A stretch of DNA of 31,806 nucleotides from NCBI GenBank assembly GCA_910579015.1, contig CAJTRO010000039.1:284-32089 (forward strand). Direction: 5' to 3'. The notes below the pieces were generated by a model that was not told where the DNA came from, ran no database searches, and worked only from the letters and a program-made list of their open reading frames with translations. Every line of letters begins with the position of its first letter. The stretch's first letter is position 1. Origin of the DNA: an uncultured Dorea sp. (lineage in GTDB: Bacteria; Bacillota_A; Clostridia; Lachnospirales; Lachnospiraceae). The position numbers were made by a program, and so were the translations under genes. This document shows, in pieces, positions 31,778-31,806 of this stretch.

Positions 31778-31806
31778 TTACAGCCCCGCCTGCTTGAGTA
31801 TGGATT
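31778..31806 (-). CDS. hicA: C-terminal end of HicA toxin (partial, cut by window edge)
   Basis: The minus strand enters the window reading SILKQAGL followed by TAA (31780-31778). This is the characteristic C-terminus of HicA mRNA interferases, and hicB follows 54 bp later. Only eight codons are visible, so the call relies on this motif plus the adjacent hicB. Confidence 0.7.

Overview
The window looks like a chromosomal segment from an anaerobic gut Firmicute, most likely family Lachnospiraceae (Clostridia). Pointers are the MurT/GatD pair, a selenium-hydroxylase accessory protein YqeC, nickel-pincer genes larC/larE, a multi-PAS hybrid kinase, a cytoplasmic GH20 enzyme with an AraC regulator, strong AGGAGG-type ribosome sites and a class II tRNA-Ser without encoded CCA. 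Genus-level placement is inference; no search was run.

Layout. (1) 1-6854: a type III-A (Csm) CRISPR-Cas locus read on the minus strand: cas6, cas10/csm1, csm2, csm3, csm4, csm5, a 166-bp leader, then five identical 37-nt repeats running off the left edge. The repeat 3' end gives the crRNA handle ACGGAAAC. Cas10 keeps both its HD nuclease and GGDD cyclase motifs, yet no CARF/Csm6 effector and no cas1/cas2 are present here. (2) 6855-10951: yqeC and a cytosolic hybrid histidine kinase separated by a TGGATAAG minisatellite. (3) 10952-13420: AraC regulator and GH20 hexosaminidase operon. (4) 13421-15801: an intergenic stretch with a possible small structured RNA, then murT-gatD, which amidates lipid II. 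(5) 15889-15996: tRNA-Ser(CGA). (6) 16023-24533: a minus-strand operon encoding a long binding lipoprotein, MalF- and MalG-like permeases, an HlyD-like adaptor and an FtsX/MacB-like permease, divergent from an OmpR-type two-component system. No ATPase is encoded with it. The intergenic region carries five AAATCTY heptamers. (7) 24562-26946: larE and larC, the latter with a roughly 100-residue histidine-rich insert. (8) 26979-31041: a LytTR regulator, ABC ATPase, AgrC-like GHKL kinase and ABC-2 permease. The ATPase and permease promoters share a 9-mer pair at 21-bp spacing, a plausible regulator site. (9) 31065-31806: a HicA/HicB toxin-antitoxin pair (HicA only as its last codons) followed by an ATGA-coupled short gene broken by an in-frame TGA.

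Most noteworthy: the ATPase-less binding-protein/permease/adaptor/FtsX operon with its two-component system; two CRISPR spacers that read as ribosome-site-plus-ATG of target mRNAs; the shared LytTR-type promoter architecture; and tandem duplications at the 3' ends of three separate genes, one of which shifts the reading frame of the protein C-terminus.
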